Of a stretch of 64,000 nt of DNA, positions 15,068 through 26,058 are shown one piece after another. A model generated the notes under the pieces. That model saw only the letters and a program-made list of their open reading frames with translations, was not told where the DNA came from and searched no databases. Source of the DNA: Sphingomonas sp. LT1P40 (GTDB lineage: Bacteria > Pseudomonadota > Alphaproteobacteria > Sphingomonadales > Sphingomonadaceae); the NCBI RefSeq assembly GCF_036663835.1, contig NZ_JAXOJT010000001.1, positions 496,001-560,000 of the forward strand. Reading direction: 5' to 3'. The position numbers and the translations under genes are program-made. How positions within the stretch are numbered: position 1 is the stretch's first letter; the number at the start of each line of letters is the position of its first letter.

Positions 15068-17038
15068 TTACTTCACCGCCTCGAACACATATTCCAGCTG
15101 GGCCTCGCGCACCGTCAGCGTCGGGCCGCTGGCGTTGCGGCCGACGACGAACGCGATACCCTGAACGCCGGGGGCGGTGGAAACGAAGCTGATCGTCCCG
15201 TCCGGATTGGCGCGCGTCGCCATCGTCGATGCGAACGATCCGAAATCGAATGTCACCGCGCCGCCCTTCTTCACCACGATCTCGCCCAGATCCTTGTTGC
15301 GATAGAGCAGGGCCAGCGCCGCGACCGCCTTTGGATCGGCCGGAATCGTCAGCACCTTGGCGTCGTTCAGATACCAGGTGTCCAGGCTCGCCGCCGCCGC
15401 GTCCACCGTCGCCACCGCTTCCGGTTTGCCGTCGTACAGCACCTCCAGCAACCGCCGCTTGAACGGGCCGAGCAGCTGCCGCCCGCTGTCCGAATTGGTC
15501 AACAACACCGCGCCGACCTTCGACCCGGGCAGGATGTACATCTGGCTCTTATACCCGGCCATCGAACCGCCGTGCAGCACCACGGTCACGTCGCTGGCGG
15601 TGTCGGTTTCCAGCCCCATGCCGTACATCGTGGTGTCGCCCGATTTCACATAGGGTTTGCGTCGCTCCAGCAAATTCGCCGCGCCGAATATGCGCGTGCC
15701 GTCCGCCTTCACGCCCTCGGCGATTTCGTTCTGCACGTACAGGATCATGTCATGCGCGTTCGACCAGGCACCGCCTGCGGGCCGCGCGGGCACGACGCTG
15801 ACGTTGAAGCCGTTCTCGACCACCGCCGCCGCATTTTTCAGATCGCGGTCGTGCGGGGCCGCATGATTGCCCGCTTCCGCTCTGGCAAAGCTGAAGGTCG
15901 TGTCGCGCATCCCGATCGGGTCGAACACTTTCTCCTGTATCGCCCGATCAAACCCCGCACCCATCTCCATATCGGGATAGGCGACGTGCGCCGCGACATA
16001 GCCCGCCGCCGCCGCCAGCATGTTGCTGTACTGATAGACCTCACCGAACCCGCTGGTCGGCTGTGTCCCCGCGAGCGACGCATAGACCGCGCTTGCCGGA
16101 GTCTTGCCGTCCCAGTCGAAAATCCAGGGCAAATCCTTGCGCGGCAGCCCGGTGCACGCACATACCAGGTGCCGGACCTTCACCGACGCCGTCGTTTTGG
16201 CATCGCCCAGCTTGAAGCGCGGGTCGAGTTCCACCACCGGCTGATCCCACCCGATCTTGCCCTCGTCCGCCAGTTTGGCGAGCAGCAACGTCGCCATGCT
16301 CTTGGTGTTCGACGCGACCATGAACAGCGTCTTCGCATCGACCGGATCGGGCTTGCCCAGTTCCTTGACGCCGATCCCGCCTTCATAGACGATTTTGCCG
16401 TTCTCGATCAGCGCCAGCCCGACGCCGGGAATCTGCAGCTTCTTCATCGAGTCCGCGACGAACGTCTTCAGCGCGTCGATCCGCGCAGCGTCGAGCTTGT
16501 GCGCAGCCTTCCCCGCAAAGCTTTCCTTCACATAGCCCTTGGGCGCCAGCGTGTCGTAAATCTCGCCCAGTGCGGCCGATCGTTTGCCCAGCGTGGCAAT
16601 GGCTCCATCCAGTGTCACGATCGTCCACTGTGTACCGGCACGAAAGGCGGTGGCACCTACGGCGCGCTTTTCGTTGGGCGACACGACATAGACATAGTCA
16701 TAGCCCTCGGCCCAGCCGCCCTTGGCGGGCAGGGGGGTGCGAACCTCCAGCTTGCGGGCGAAGCCGGGCGCAACCCTTGCCCATCCTGCCACCACCGCAG
16801 CGTCGGCGTCCTTGGCCGCGACATCGACGATCGTGATCGTCAGGTCGCCCTCGGGTGCGGTCAGGATGACAGCGCCATCCTTCGCCGTCGCCACCCAGTC
16901 CTTCGGCACCGTGACCGGAACGCCGCTGACGGTCGCATAGGTTGGCTTGGCAGCGACACTTTGCGGCGTGGCGAGAACGGGCGCAGCAGTCAGCGCGCTC
17001 CCGGTCAGCAACAGGGCAGTGAAGGCGCAACGAAGCAT
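15068..17038 (-). CDS. exported serine hydrolase, beta-lactamase/class C fold, with extra N-terminal domain
   Basis: 656-residue periplasmic hydrolase of the serine beta-lactamase-like/DD-peptidase family (AmpC/EstB type). ATG 17038 is chosen because GGGGGG lies 7-12 nt upstream; a TTG at 17059 in the same frame is less likely. The signal peptide ends near APVLATPQ. Residues about 40-170 form a separate domain (VPVTVPKDWVATAKDGAV) resembling PsbP/DUF1795-like domains. The catalytic domain has S243-N-T-K246 (SxxK) and Y337-S-N339 (YxN), with HGGS as the third motif. A C-terminal domain of about 140 residues follows. The family includes esterases, peptidases and beta-lactamases, so a resistance role should not be assumed. 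Confidence 0.88.
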   Translation of the reverse strand: MLRCAFTALLLTGSALTAAPVLATPQSVAAKPTYATVSGVPVTVPKDWVATAKDGAVILTAPEGDLTITIVDVAAKDADAAVVAGWARVAPGFARKLEVRTPLPAKGGWAEGYDYVYVVSPNEKRAVGATAFRAGTQWTIVTLDGAIATLGKRSAALGEIYDTLAPKGYVKESFAGKAAHKLDAARIDALKTFVADSMKKLQIPGVGLALIENGKIVYEGGIGVKELGKPDPVDAKTLFMVASNTKSMATLLLAKLADEGKIGWDQPVVELDPRFKLGDAKTTASVKVRHLVCACTGLPRKDLPWIFDWDGKTPASAVYASLAGTQPTSGFGEVYQYSNMLAAAAGYVAAHVAYPDMEMGAGFDRAIQEKVFDPIGMRDTTFSFARAEAGNHAAPHDRDLKNAAAVVENGFNVSVVPARPAGGAWSNAHDMILYVQNEIAEGVKADGTRIFGAANLLERRKPYVKSGDTTMYGMGLETDTASDVTVVLHGGSMAGYKSQMYILPGSKVGAVLLTNSDSGRQLLGPFKRRLLEVLYDGKPEAVATVDAAAASLDTWYLNDAKVLTIPADPKAVAALALLYRNKDLGEIVVKKGGAVTFDFGSFASTMATRANPDGTISFVSTAPGVQGIAFVVGRNASGPTLTVREAQLEYVFEAVK

Positions 17039-17100
17039 GACGAATCCCCCCGGAATCAATGATCCGCGAAGATTACTTCACACCGGCACCAATGAAAAGA

Positions 17101-18237
<1,137 letters not shown>

Positions 18238-18260
18238 AAACGCGGCCCCCATGACGACAG

Positions 18261-18292
18261 CCCGTCACCCCCGCATGCGCAGGGGTGACGGG
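18261..18292 (-). other. perfect inverted repeat between dnaK and dnaJ
   Basis: CCCGTCACCCC (18261-18271) is the exact complement of GGGGTGACGGG (18282-18292), and the loop is itself nearly palindromic (CGCATGCGCA). There is no T tract on either strand. In the dnaK-dnaJ transcript it would form an 11-bp stem directly after the dnaK stop, suited to mRNA processing or stabilisation, or it may be a REP-type repeat. Confidence 0.75.
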
Positions 18293-18298
18293 TGTTGG

Positions 18299-20209
18299 TC
18301 ATGCCTTGTTGTCGTCCACCTCGGAAAATTCGGCATCGACGACTTCTTCGTCGGCCTTGTTCTCCGTCGCGCCAGCATCAGCCTGCGGAGCGGCTTCGCT
18401 CTGCTGCTGCTTCTCATAGATCGCCTGGCCCAGCTTCATCGCTACCTGTGCGAGAGCCTGCGACTTCTCGTTCATCGCATCGGGCTCACCGCCCTCGATC
18501 GCCGACTTGGTCTCGTCGATCGCGGCCTGGATTTCGGCCTTCAGCGACTCGTCGACCTTGTCGCCATTCTCGGCGAGCTGGCGCTCGGTCGTGTGAACCA
18601 GCGATTCGGCGTTGTTCTTCGCTTCCGCACCGGCACGACGCTTCTTGTCCTCTTCGGCGAATTGCTCGGCGTCGCGGACCATCTGGTCGATATCGGCGTC
18701 GGACAAACCGCCCGAAGCCTGAATGCGGATCTGCTGCTCCTTGCCGGTGCCCTTGTCCTTGGCCGACACGTTGACCAGCCCGTTGGCGTCAATGTCGAAG
18801 ATCACTTCGATCTGCGGCACGCCGCGCGGGGCGGGGGGGATGCCGACCAGGTCGAACTGACCCAGCATCTTGTTATCCGCCGCCATTTCGCGCTCGCCCT
18901 GGAACACGCGGATCGTCACCGCCTGCTGATTGTCGTCAGCGGTGGAATAGACCTGCGACTTCTTGGTGGGGATCGTGGTGTTGCGGTCGATCATGCGGGT
19001 GAACACGCCACCCAGCGTCTCGATGCCCAGCGACAAGGGCGTCACGTCGAGCAGCAGCACGTCCTTGACGTCGCCCTGCAACACGCCCGCCTGAATCGCG
19101 GCGCCGATCGCCACGACTTCGTCCGGGTTCACGCCGGTGTGCGGCTCCTTGCCAAAGAATTCCTTCACGATCTGGCGCACCTTGGGCATGCGCGTCATGC
19201 CGCCGACCAGAACGACCTCGTCGATCTGGGCCGCCTTCACGCCCGCATCCGCCATCGCCTTGCGGCATGGCTCCAGTGTGCGGGTGATGAGGCCATCGAC
19301 CAGCCGCTCCAGCTCGGCGCGGGAGAGCGACTTCACCAGATGCTTCGGCCCATTGGCGTCGGCGGTGATGAAGGGCAGGTTCACTTCCGTGGTCTGCGCG
19401 CTCGACAGCTCGATCTTCGCCTTCTCGGCCGCTTCCTTCAGACGCTGGAGTGCCAGCTTGTCCTTGGTCAGGTCGATGCCTTCGGCCTTTTTGAACTCGT
19501 CGGCGAAATACTGGACCAGCAGCGTGTCGAAATCCTCGCCACCCAGGAAGGTGTCGCCATTGGTGGCCTTCACCTCGAACACGCCGTCACCGATCTCCAG
19601 GATCGAGATGTCGAACGTGCCGCCGCCAAGGTCATAGACCGCGATCGTCTTGCCGTCGGTCTTTTCCAGACCATAGGCCAGCGCCGCCGCCGTCGGCTCG
19701 TTGATGATGCGCAGCACTTCCAGACCGGCAATCTTGCCCGCGTCCTTGGTCGCCTGACGCTGGGCGTCGTTGAAATAGGCCGGCACGGTGATGACGGCCT
19801 GCGTCACGGTCTCGCCCAGATAGCTCTCGGCGGTTTCCTTCATCTTTTGCAGGATGAAGGCGGAAATCTGCGACGGCGAATAATCCTCGCCACCGGCCTT
19901 GACCCACGCATCGCCGTTCGGACCCTTGGCAATGGTATAAGGAACCAGCTCGGTGTCTTTCTTGGTGATGGGGTCGTCAAAGCGGCGGCCGATCAGGCGC
20001 TTCACCGCGAAAATCGTGTTGTCGCCGTTGGTAACGGCCTGACGCTTGGCGGGCTGGCCGACCAGCCGTTCGCCATCCTTGCCGAATGCGACGATCGACG
20101 GCGTGGTGCGCGCACCTTCCGCGTTTTCGATAACCTTGGGTTTGCCGGCTTCCATCACTGCGACGCAGCTGTTGGTGGTGCCGAGATCGATTCCGATAAC
20201 TTTTGCCAT
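18299..20209 (-). CDS. dnaK: chaperone DnaK (Hsp70)
   Basis: 636-residue ATP-dependent chaperone. The nucleotide-binding domain opens with [20 protein letters not shown] and contains the phosphate-2 motif [14 protein letters not shown] and the adenosine motif [10 protein letters not shown]. The substrate domain starts after the [14 protein letters not shown] linker. The C-terminal tail ends in [15 protein letters not shown], the usual acidic end. Full length for the family. First gene of a dnaK-dnaJ heat-shock operon; a match to the alphaproteobacterial RpoH promoter lies 88 bp upstream. Confidence 0.98.
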   Translation of the reverse strand: MAKVIGIDLGTTNSCVAVMEAGKPKVIENAEGARTTPSIVAFGKDGERLVGQPAKRQAVTNGDNTIFAVKRLIGRRFDDPITKKDTELVPYTIAKGPNGDAWVKAGGEDYSPSQISAFILQKMKETAESYLGETVTQAVITVPAYFNDAQRQATKDAGKIAGLEVLRIINEPTAAALAYGLEKTDGKTIAVYDLGGGTFDISILEIGDGVFEVKATNGDTFLGGEDFDTLLVQYFADEFKKAEGIDLTKDKLALQRLKEAAEKAKIELSSAQTTEVNLPFITADANGPKHLVKSLSRAELERLVDGLITRTLEPCRKAMADAGVKAAQIDEVVLVGGMTRMPKVRQIVKEFFGKEPHTGVNPDEVVAIGAAIQAGVLQGDVKDVLLLDVTPLSLGIETLGGVFTRMIDRNTTIPTKKSQVYSTADDNQQAVTIRVFQGEREMAADNKMLGQFDLVGIPPAPRGVPQIEVIFDIDANGLVNVSAKDKGTGKEQQIRIQASGGLSDADIDQMVRDAEQFAEEDKKRRAGAEAKNNAESLVHTTERQLAENGDKVDESLKAEIQAAIDETKSAIEGGEPDAMNEKSQALAQVAMKLGQAIYEKQQQSEAAPQADAGATENKADEEVVDAEFSEVDDNKA

Positions 20210-20296
20210 GAGTCCTCTGGTGGCCCCCGTGTTCTGATCAAAGTTTCAATACGTTACCGCGCCCCTGAAGCGGCAACGCGGCGGTTACTGGTGGCG

Positions 20297-20324
20297 ATAT
20301 AGGTCGGCGTCGCCTTGCCGCAAG
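20297..20324 (-). promoter_or_regulatory. RpoH-type heat-shock promoter of dnaK
   Basis: On the minus strand CTTG (20324-20321), a 17-bp spacer, and CCTATAT (20303-20297). This matches the alphaproteobacterial sigma-32 consensus CTTG-N17-CYTATNT. The spacing to the dnaK ATG at 20209 leaves a leader of about 80 nt. Confidence 0.7.
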
Positions 20325-20381
20325 CACCCGTCGCGCATAGGGAATTCAGGAAAGTTCCCGATTCTGGATGGGAGTCACTGA

Positions 20382-20810
20382 ATGCATAAGGTTTTTGCGG
20401 CGATCGTGGTGCTGGCCGCGCTGGCGGGCTGCCAACAGGCTGAGCTGTCGGCGGACGAGGCATGGGTGCGCCTGCCCGCCGTTCAGGGCCGCCCCGGCGC
20501 GGCATATTTCAACGTCAAGGGCGGGGGCAGCGCGACCAGCCTCCTCGCCGTCTCCACCGCCGCCGCCATTCGCACCGAATTGCACGAGATGAAGCATGAA
20601 GGCGGCATGATGACGATGAAGCCGCTCAAGGACGTCGCCATCCCGGCCGGACAGACGGTGAAATTTGCCCCCGGCGGCAAACACGTCATGCTGTTCGACA
20701 TTGCCCCCACCGTCCGTGCAGGCACCACCGTCCCGCTGCGCCTCGCCTTCGCCGATGGCCGCACGGTCGAGGTGACGGCGGCGGTCAAGGCTGCGGGCGA
20801 CGCGAACTAG
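20382..20810 (+). CDS. PCuAC-family periplasmic copper chaperone lipoprotein
   Basis: 142-residue precursor. The signal ends in the lipobox LAGC17, so the mature protein should be lipid-anchored. The copper ligands follow the family pattern exactly: His68-x10-Met79-x21-His101-x-Met103. PCuAC proteins carry Cu(I) in the periplasm, typically to the CuA site of cytochrome c oxidase with Sco. No sco or oxidase gene is in the window. ATG 20382 has GGGAG 7 nt upstream. It is divergent from dnaK, and its 3' end overlaps the convergent hydrolase gene by 26 bp. Confidence 0.92.
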   Translation: MHKVFAAIVVLAALAGCQQAELSADEAWVRLPAVQGRPGAAYFNVKGGGSATSLLAVSTAAAIRTELHEMKHEGGMMTMKPLKDVAIPAGQTVKFAPGGKHVMLFDIAPTVRAGTTVPLRLAFADGRTVEVTAAVKAAGDAN

Positions 20811-21504
20811 CGGCTGACAACCACTCGACAATATGTCGATTGAGCGCGGTCGGCTGTTCGGCGGGCAACATATGGCCCGAATCGGCCACGACCGCGAGCC
20901 GGGCATGGGGTATCGCGGAGGCGATGGCCGCGTGTTGATCGGGCGGGCTCCAGACATCAAGCGCGCCGACCGCCACAAGCGTCGGGCAATCGATCTGGGG
21001 CAGCAAGTCGTCGAGCGGAGGACGTGAAAGGAGCGCTTCGACCTGCGCGGCGAACGTATCGACCCCCGCTTCGATGCACATTTGCCGCAACTGTGCGATC
21101 AGTTCGCCACGATCCCGCCGTCCCGGCGCGACCATCGGCGGAAGCCAGCGATCGACCAGCGCTTCCATCCCGCCAGCCCTACCCAATGCCAACAATGCGT
21201 GGCGCTTTTCGGCCTCGCCCGGTTGCACCGGGTGCGTGCCAGTGCTGACCAGCGCAAGCCGTTCGACCCGATGCGGCGCCTGCCGAAAGACTTCCAGCGC
21301 GACGCGCGCGCCCATCGAATGTCCAAGTAGCGACATGCGTTCCGGTCCGTCGTCCAGAAGCTGTTGCGCCATGTCGGTCAGCGAACTGCTATCGCGATAG
21401 CCATTCCATGCGATTGCGCCGGGGAACACAGCGGTCTGGGCCGCGAAGATATTGGCGTTGCAAATCAGTCCCGGGAGTAAGACCAGCGGGGCGGACATTT
21501 CCAT
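20785..21504 (-). CDS. alpha/beta-fold hydrolase
   Basis: 239-residue single-domain hydrolase with a complete predicted triad: Ser63 in GHSMG, Asp183 in GALDVW and His211 in DSGHMLP. The oxyanion region is PLVLLPGLICNA. No signal peptide. Substrate unknown; the fold fits small esterases or lactonases. ATG 21504 shares one base with the stop of the upstream pseudouridine synthase gene (TGATG), so translation is coupled. A GTG seven codons upstream is possible but would lengthen the overlap. Confidence 0.88.
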   Translation of the reverse strand: MEMSAPLVLLPGLICNANIFAAQTAVFPGAIAWNGYRDSSSLTDMAQQLLDDGPERMSLLGHSMGARVALEVFRQAPHRVERLALVSTGTHPVQPGEAEKRHALLALGRAGGMEALVDRWLPPMVAPGRRDRGELIAQLRQMCIEAGVDTFAAQVEALLSRPPLDDLLPQIDCPTLVAVGALDVWSPPDQHAAIASAIPHARLAVVADSGHMLPAEQPTALNRHIVEWLSAASSRRPQP

Positions 21505-22046
21505 CACAACCCGACCTCCCGCCACGCTCCCGGCTCAACCCCCTCCAGCGTCCACTCCCCGACCCGCCACCGCACCAGCCGCAACGTCGGATGCCCCACC
21601 GCCGCCGTCATCCGCCGCACCTGCCGGTTGCGACCCTCGCGGATTGTCAGCGAGATCCAGCAATCCGCCACCGTCTTGCGAAACCGCACCGGCGGGTCGC
21701 GCGGCCACAACTCCGGTGGATCGATCCGCTCGACTTCCGCCGGCAACGTCATCCCGTCCTTCAACCGCACCCCGCGCCTCAGCGATTCAAGCGCCGCCTC
21801 GTCCGGCTCGCCCTCGACCTGCGCCAGATAGGTTTTCGCCGTCTTGAACTTCGGGTCGGCAATCCGCGCCTGCAATCGCCCGTCGTCGGTCAGCAGCAGC
21901 AACCCCTCGCTATCCTGATCCAGCCGCCCCGCCGGATACACGCCCGGCACATCGATATAGGCCGCCAACGTCGGACGCGGCGTGCCCTCATCGGTGAACT
22001 GGCACAGCACGCCATAGGGTTTGTTGAACAGGATCAGGCGGGACAT
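21504..22046 (-). CDS. RsuA/RluE-family rRNA pseudouridine synthase
   Basis: 180-residue enzyme that converts a specific rRNA uridine to pseudouridine. The catalytic motif is [14 protein letters not shown] with Asp43. [12 protein letters not shown] is the conserved C-terminal RNA-binding motif. There is no N-terminal S4 domain, and together with the opening [14 protein letters not shown] this points to the RluE (23S rRNA) subgroup more than RsuA; the exact target uridine cannot be fixed from sequence alone. ATG 22046 is the first start that gives the family N-terminus and it clears the ABC-F stop at 22060. Confidence 0.9.
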   Translation of the reverse strand: MSRLILFNKPYGVLCQFTDEGTPRPTLAAYIDVPGVYPAGRLDQDSEGLLLLTDDGRLQARIADPKFKTAKTYLAQVEGEPDEAALESLRRGVRLKDGMTLPAEVERIDPPELWPRDPPVRFRKTVADCWISLTIREGRNRQVRRMTAAVGHPTLRLVRWRVGEWTLEGVEPGAWREVGL

Positions 22047-22059
22047 GGGCGGCGCTGTA

Positions 22060-23637
22060 TCACGTCCCGACATCCAGCGCGCGGGTCACGCCGATCGCAT
22101 CCAGAAACGCCGTGTCGTGGCTGACCACCAGCAACGCGCCGTCGAACGCCGCGAGTGCCGTCTCCAGCACCTCCAGCGAATCCAGATCGAGGTGATTGGT
22201 CGGTTCGTCGAGCATCAGCAACCACGGCACCGCGACGCCGCCCAGCACGCACGCCAGCCCCGCGCGCAGCCGCTCGCCACCGGACAACGCACCCGCCAGC
22301 TTCAGCGCATCGCGGTTGCGGAACGCGAAGCGCGCGCACGCCGCATGTGCCTCGCGCTCATCCAATGCGGGGTTCAGCCGCCGGAAATTGTCGAGCACGC
22401 TGGACTCGTCTTCCAGCAGCGCGACATGCTGATCGAGCATTGCGATTCGCCCCTCCGCGCGCACGATGCTGCCCGAAGCAGGAGCAATTTCGCCCGCCGC
22501 CACGCGCAACAGGCTCGTCTTGCCCGATCCGTTCGATCCCGTCACCGCCACCCGCTCCGGCCCGATAATCTCCAGCGACCACGGCCCGAGCAGGCGAGTT
22601 CCCGCCGCGACCGTCACCGCATCCAGCGCGAGCAAGCGCCGGTTCGCCGGCAACCCGCTTGGCGGCAGTTCGATCGTCAGCGGCGTCACCACCTCCACCG
22701 CCTCCCGCGCCGCCGTCAGCCGGGCCTCGGCCTCCGACCCCGCCCGCTCGGCCAGCTTCTCACCGCGTCCCGCGCTGTTCTCCGCCCGCTGCTTCTGCAT
22801 TCCCATCAGGATTTTCGACGCCGATCCGCTCGCGGCATAATCGCGCCCCGCGCGGTCGCGCCGCGCCTGTTGCTCACGTTGCTCTTGCGCCGCTCGCCCT
22901 GCGATCCGTACCGCACCGTCCGCACGGTCCAGTTCGGCCTCGACCCGCGCCCGCCGTTCCGCCCGCGCCGCCGCAAACTCGCGCCACCCGCCGCCGAAAA
23001 TCTCGGTGCCGATCGGCGACAGCTCGACGATGAGGTCCATGCCCTCCAGCAGCGCGCGGTCATGGCTCGCCACCATCACGCCGCCACGCCACCCGGCGAT
23101 CAGCGCCGCCACCGCCGCGCGGCCCGCTGCATCCAGATTGTTGGTCGGCTCGTCCAGCAACAGCAAATCGGGTGCCTCCAACGCCAGCTTCGCAAGGCCC
23201 ATCCGCATTCGCTCGCCACCCGAAAGCGTGGCCATCGACCGCCCGGTATCGACATCGCTCAGGCCCGTTTCTGCCAGCGCCGCCTCGATCCGCGCGGGCA
23301 GGGTCCAGTCCGCCTCGGCAAAATCCCCCTCGTCGCCATTCCCCGCCTCGATCCGCGCCAGCCGTGCCAGATCGTCCGCCACGCCCAGTGCCTCGGCCAC
23401 TGACAGCGCAGGATCGAACGCCTGCGCCAGCACACCGACCCGTCCGCCCAGCATCACGCTGCCTCGCACCGGCGCAATCTCCCCTGCCACGATCCGCAGC
23501 AATGTCGATTTGCCCGATCCATTGCGCCCGACAATGCCAACCCGCTCGCTGCCAACCGACAGCGTCAGGCCATCGAACAACGTGCGCCCCTCGGGCGTGG
23601 CGGCGGTCAGGGAGTCGATCGTGAGCAGGGCGGACAT
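22060..23637 (-). CDS. ABC-F family ATPase
   Basis: 525 residues with two nucleotide-binding domains and no membrane domain. Walker A motifs are [11 protein letters not shown] and [11 protein letters not shown], the ABC signatures are [12 protein letters not shown] and [12 protein letters not shown], and Walker B motifs are [12 protein letters not shown] and [12 protein letters not shown]. The inter-domain linker is basic, as in ribosome-binding ABC-F proteins (Uup/EttA/resistance types). A ribosome-related role fits its place just upstream of an rRNA modification gene. Which ABC-F subgroup it belongs to is unclear. It has no obvious antibiotic-resistance context. Confidence 0.9.
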   Translation of the reverse strand: MSALLTIDSLTAATPEGRTLFDGLTLSVGSERVGIVGRNGSGKSTLLRIVAGEIAPVRGSVMLGGRVGVLAQAFDPALSVAEALGVADDLARLARIEAGNGDEGDFAEADWTLPARIEAALAETGLSDVDTGRSMATLSGGERMRMGLAKLALEAPDLLLLDEPTNNLDAAGRAAVAALIAGWRGGVMVASHDRALLEGMDLIVELSPIGTEIFGGGWREFAAARAERRARVEAELDRADGAVRIAGRAAQEQREQQARRDRAGRDYAASGSASKILMGMQKQRAENSAGRGEKLAERAGSEAEARLTAAREAVEVVTPLTIELPPSGLPANRRLLALDAVTVAAGTRLLGPWSLEIIGPERVAVTGSNGSGKTSLLRVAAGEIAPASGSIVRAEGRIAMLDQHVALLEDESSVLDNFRRLNPALDEREAHAACARFAFRNRDALKLAGALSGGERLRAGLACVLGGVAVPWLLMLDEPTNHLDLDSLEVLETALAAFDGALLVVSHDTAFLDAIGVTRALDVGT

Positions 23638-23725
23638 GGGTCACCGGAAGCAGAAATGAAAACGCAAAGGCAATCGCGTTCGCGCGTGACCTCCGGCGCG
23701 ACGGACCCTATCTGATACACCGATC

Positions 23726-24196
23726 ATGACCGCGCAACCACGACCCCTCACACCCGGCGAAATCGCGCTGGCCCGCACCGTATTCGGTGACGCGATCGAC
23801 TATGATCGCGCGCGCATCGCCAATCGCAAATGGATATTCTTTCAACCGAAGCGTGTGACGATGGCCCCGCTGGGCTGCATCTGCTTTCACCCGAAGGGCG
23901 GCCTTTACCGCGACGATTTCGCCGACGCCGGACGCGATTTACAGGGGCTGCTGATCCACGAGCTGGTACATGTGTGGCAGCATCAACAGGGCATTTTCCT
24001 GCCCCTGCGCCGCCATCCTTTCTGTCGCTACGACTACAGCCTGAAACCTGGCTGGCGGCTCGCGCGCTACGGGCTGGAGCAACAGGCGGAGATCGTCCGC
24101 CACATCTTCCTGTTGCGAAACGGCGCGCACCTTCCGGGCGCGCCGCCGATGGAGCAATATCGCGGCATCCTGCCCTTCGCGGGGACGCCGGTTTAG
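23726..24196 (+). CDS. small HExxH (zincin-like) protein, 'Vgr-related' type
   Basis: 156-residue protein. The motif HELVH at 78-82 (GLLIHELVHVWQHQQG) with Glu118 or Glu122 in LEQQAE downstream is the pattern of a zincin fold, like DUF4157-type metallopeptidase domains. Similar short sphingomonad proteins carry the vague label 'Vgr-related', but no type VI secretion gene is in the window. No signal peptide is visible. Protease activity is inferred from the motif only. Confidence 0.75.
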   Translation: MTAQPRPLTPGEIALARTVFGDAIDYDRARIANRKWIFFQPKRVTMAPLGCICFHPKGGLYRDDFADAGRDLQGLLIHELVHVWQHQQGIFLPLRRHPFCRYDYSLKPGWRLARYGLEQQAEIVRHIFLLRNGAHLPGAPPMEQYRGILPFAGTPV

Positions 24197-24210
24197 CGTC
24201 CCGTAAGCGA

Positions 24211-25938
24211 TTAGTCGCGCTGACGCCGTTCGCGGCGCTCGCCACCACCGCCACCACCGGGCCGGGCCTGCGCGCCCGCCGCCGGTTGCGGACGCGGGGC
24301 GGGTGCCGCCTGACGCTGCTGCTGACGCTGTGATGCAGCTTGCTGACGGGCGGCCTGTTGCTGCTGGCGTTGCGCGGCTTGTTGCTGGCGCGCCGCCGAC
24401 TGTTGCTGCTGACGTTGCGCAGCCTCTGCCTGACCCGCCGCCTGTCTTTGCTGGCGCTGAGCAGCCATTTGCTGCTGACGCGCCGCCGCCTGTTGTTGTC
24501 GCGCGGCACCCTGTGTCGCACGGCGTTGCTCGACTTGCTGGCGACGGCCTGCGTCCGCCTGCGCCCGCCGCTGCACCGCCGCTTGCGACTGGCGCTGCTG
24601 CATCTGCTGCTGGCGCGCAGCTTGCGCCTGCGCGCGTTGCTGCTGGCGCGCCTGTGTCGCGGCGGCGCGATCGGGTCGCTGCGCTTGCTGACGCTGGGCC
24701 TGTTGCTGTGCGTGCTGTTGCTGGCGAGCCGCCTGAGCTTGCGCACGCTGCTGTTGCCGCGCGGCATTGCCCCTCTGCTGGTCAGCGGTCTGGCGTTGCA
24801 CCTGACGCGCGGCGCGTTCGGCCTGACGAGTTGCCTGTTGCTGCTGTCGCGCCTGTGCCTGTTGCTGACCGCCGCGTGCGCCGATCCGCGCGTCGCGCTG
24901 TGCCGCGCGTTCGGCCTGTCGCTGCTCGCGGATCACCGTGCGGGGCGGTTCGCCATTCTGCGCCTGCTGCTGCCGCGCCGTCTGCCGAGCCTCGCGCAGC
25001 TGTTGCTGCACGCTCCGGTCCTGCCGCTCGGCACGCGCGGTCTGCTGCTGTGCCCGCTCGGTCTGCCGCTGCTGGCGTGCATACAGGTTCGGCGCATCGC
25101 CGCGCAGCCCCTGCTGCTGCCACCCGGCAAAGCGCTGCGAAGCCTGACGCCGCGCCTGACGTTCGCCGCGAAGCTGCTGGCGCTGTGCCTGCACCGTGTC
25201 GCGCTGACGCCATTCGCGCCATCCCGGCTGGTTCTCGCGCGCCACTTCCCAGCGTTGCTGCGCCCGCACGATCGCCGGACGCCGCGCCGCCCAGACGGGG
25301 GCCGAAACCCCGCGCCGGTCGCGCCGTGCTGCGCGCCGCAAATTCTGCGCGCGGGCATAGTAACGCGAGCCATAATCCGCCCGCTGCGCCATCAACGCCA
25401 GCGGCAGCAGCGCACCACCGGAGTCATAAATCGCGGCGATACGCCCGTCGGAATAGCCATAGCTGTAATAGGGATCGCGCACGAGATACGGATCCTCCGC
25501 ACCCGGTTCGTAATAATAATATCGATAGCTGTCGTCGCCGATCGGCTCGGCATAGGTGGTATAACCACCGGCCGCTTCCCAGCCCCATGGTTCGACATCG
25601 TCATAGCCGAACCCGTAATCGGGCGGCGCATCGCCGATCGTGTCGAACACGGTGTCGGCGCGGTCGATCCAGGCATAGCCCTGATCGCCCGGATCGGCAT
25701 AGGACAGGCGGCGCGCGGCGGGCAGCTGCTCGGCGGGGGGTGCCATGGCCAGATCGACGGCCTGGTCGGTCATCGGCAGGGCTTCGGGCAGCGGCGGCAG
25801 CGCTTCGTTACCGAACGCCGAATATTGCGCCTGCTCGGTCGGCTGCTCGCTGCATGCGGACAGCGCGATCAGCGCGGCCAGCGCGCTGCCGATGGCAAGG
25901 CGCGATCTGGCGCGGAAACGGGCGGGTCTGAACATCAT
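24211..25938 (-). CDS. lipoprotein with conserved 90-residue domain and Gln/Arg/Ala-rich tail
   Basis: 575-residue protein. The signal ends at the lipobox ALSAC, so it should be membrane anchored. Residues about 88-180 form a domain (AWIDRADTVFDTIGDAPPD, EPWGWE, YAEPIGDDSYRYYYYEPG, YSYGYSDGRIAAIYDSGG) that is shared with the next gene. The remaining 340 residues are low complexity, made almost only of Gln, Arg and Ala, strongly basic and probably disordered or coiled-coil. ATG 25938 has GGAG 4 nt upstream (ATG 25935 is equally possible). Not a recognised family. Confidence 0.75.
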   Translation of the reverse strand: MMFRPARFRARSRLAIGSALAALIALSACSEQPTEQAQYSAFGNEALPPLPEALPMTDQAVDLAMAPPAEQLPAARRLSYADPGDQGYAWIDRADTVFDTIGDAPPDYGFGYDDVEPWGWEAAGGYTTYAEPIGDDSYRYYYYEPGAEDPYLVRDPYYSYGYSDGRIAAIYDSGGALLPLALMAQRADYGSRYYARAQNLRRAARRDRRGVSAPVWAARRPAIVRAQQRWEVARENQPGWREWRQRDTVQAQRQQLRGERQARRQASQRFAGWQQQGLRGDAPNLYARQQRQTERAQQQTARAERQDRSVQQQLREARQTARQQQAQNGEPPRTVIREQRQAERAAQRDARIGARGGQQQAQARQQQQATRQAERAARQVQRQTADQQRGNAARQQQRAQAQAARQQQHAQQQAQRQQAQRPDRAAATQARQQQRAQAQAARQQQMQQRQSQAAVQRRAQADAGRRQQVEQRRATQGAARQQQAAARQQQMAAQRQQRQAAGQAEAAQRQQQQSAARQQQAAQRQQQQAARQQAASQRQQQRQAAPAPRPQPAAGAQARPGGGGGGERRERRQRD

Positions 25939-25985
25939 CAATCTCCACTACGCCCCCGCCAATAAACCCCGAATGCGAACGGGTT

Positions 25986-26013
25986 GCCACGGCGCGCCTG
26001 AACTCGCCGTGGC
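25986..26013. other. inverted repeat between the two lipoprotein genes
   Basis: GCCACGGCG and CGCCGTGGC are exact complements across a 10-nt loop. No T tract follows on either strand, so a terminator is not certain. It lies 45 bp after the stop of the upstream Pro-rich lipoprotein gene. Confidence 0.5.
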
Positions 26014-26058
26014 CATGCCGTTCATGGGAGGTATTGGGAGCGCGGCCGGTGCCGTGCC

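Noticed and set aside
24303-25965. Two overlapping plus-strand frames of about 540 codons opposite the Gln/Arg-rich lipoprotein
   Set aside because: Low-complexity Ala/Leu/Arg translation generated by the repeated CAG/CGC codons of the real minus-strand gene.
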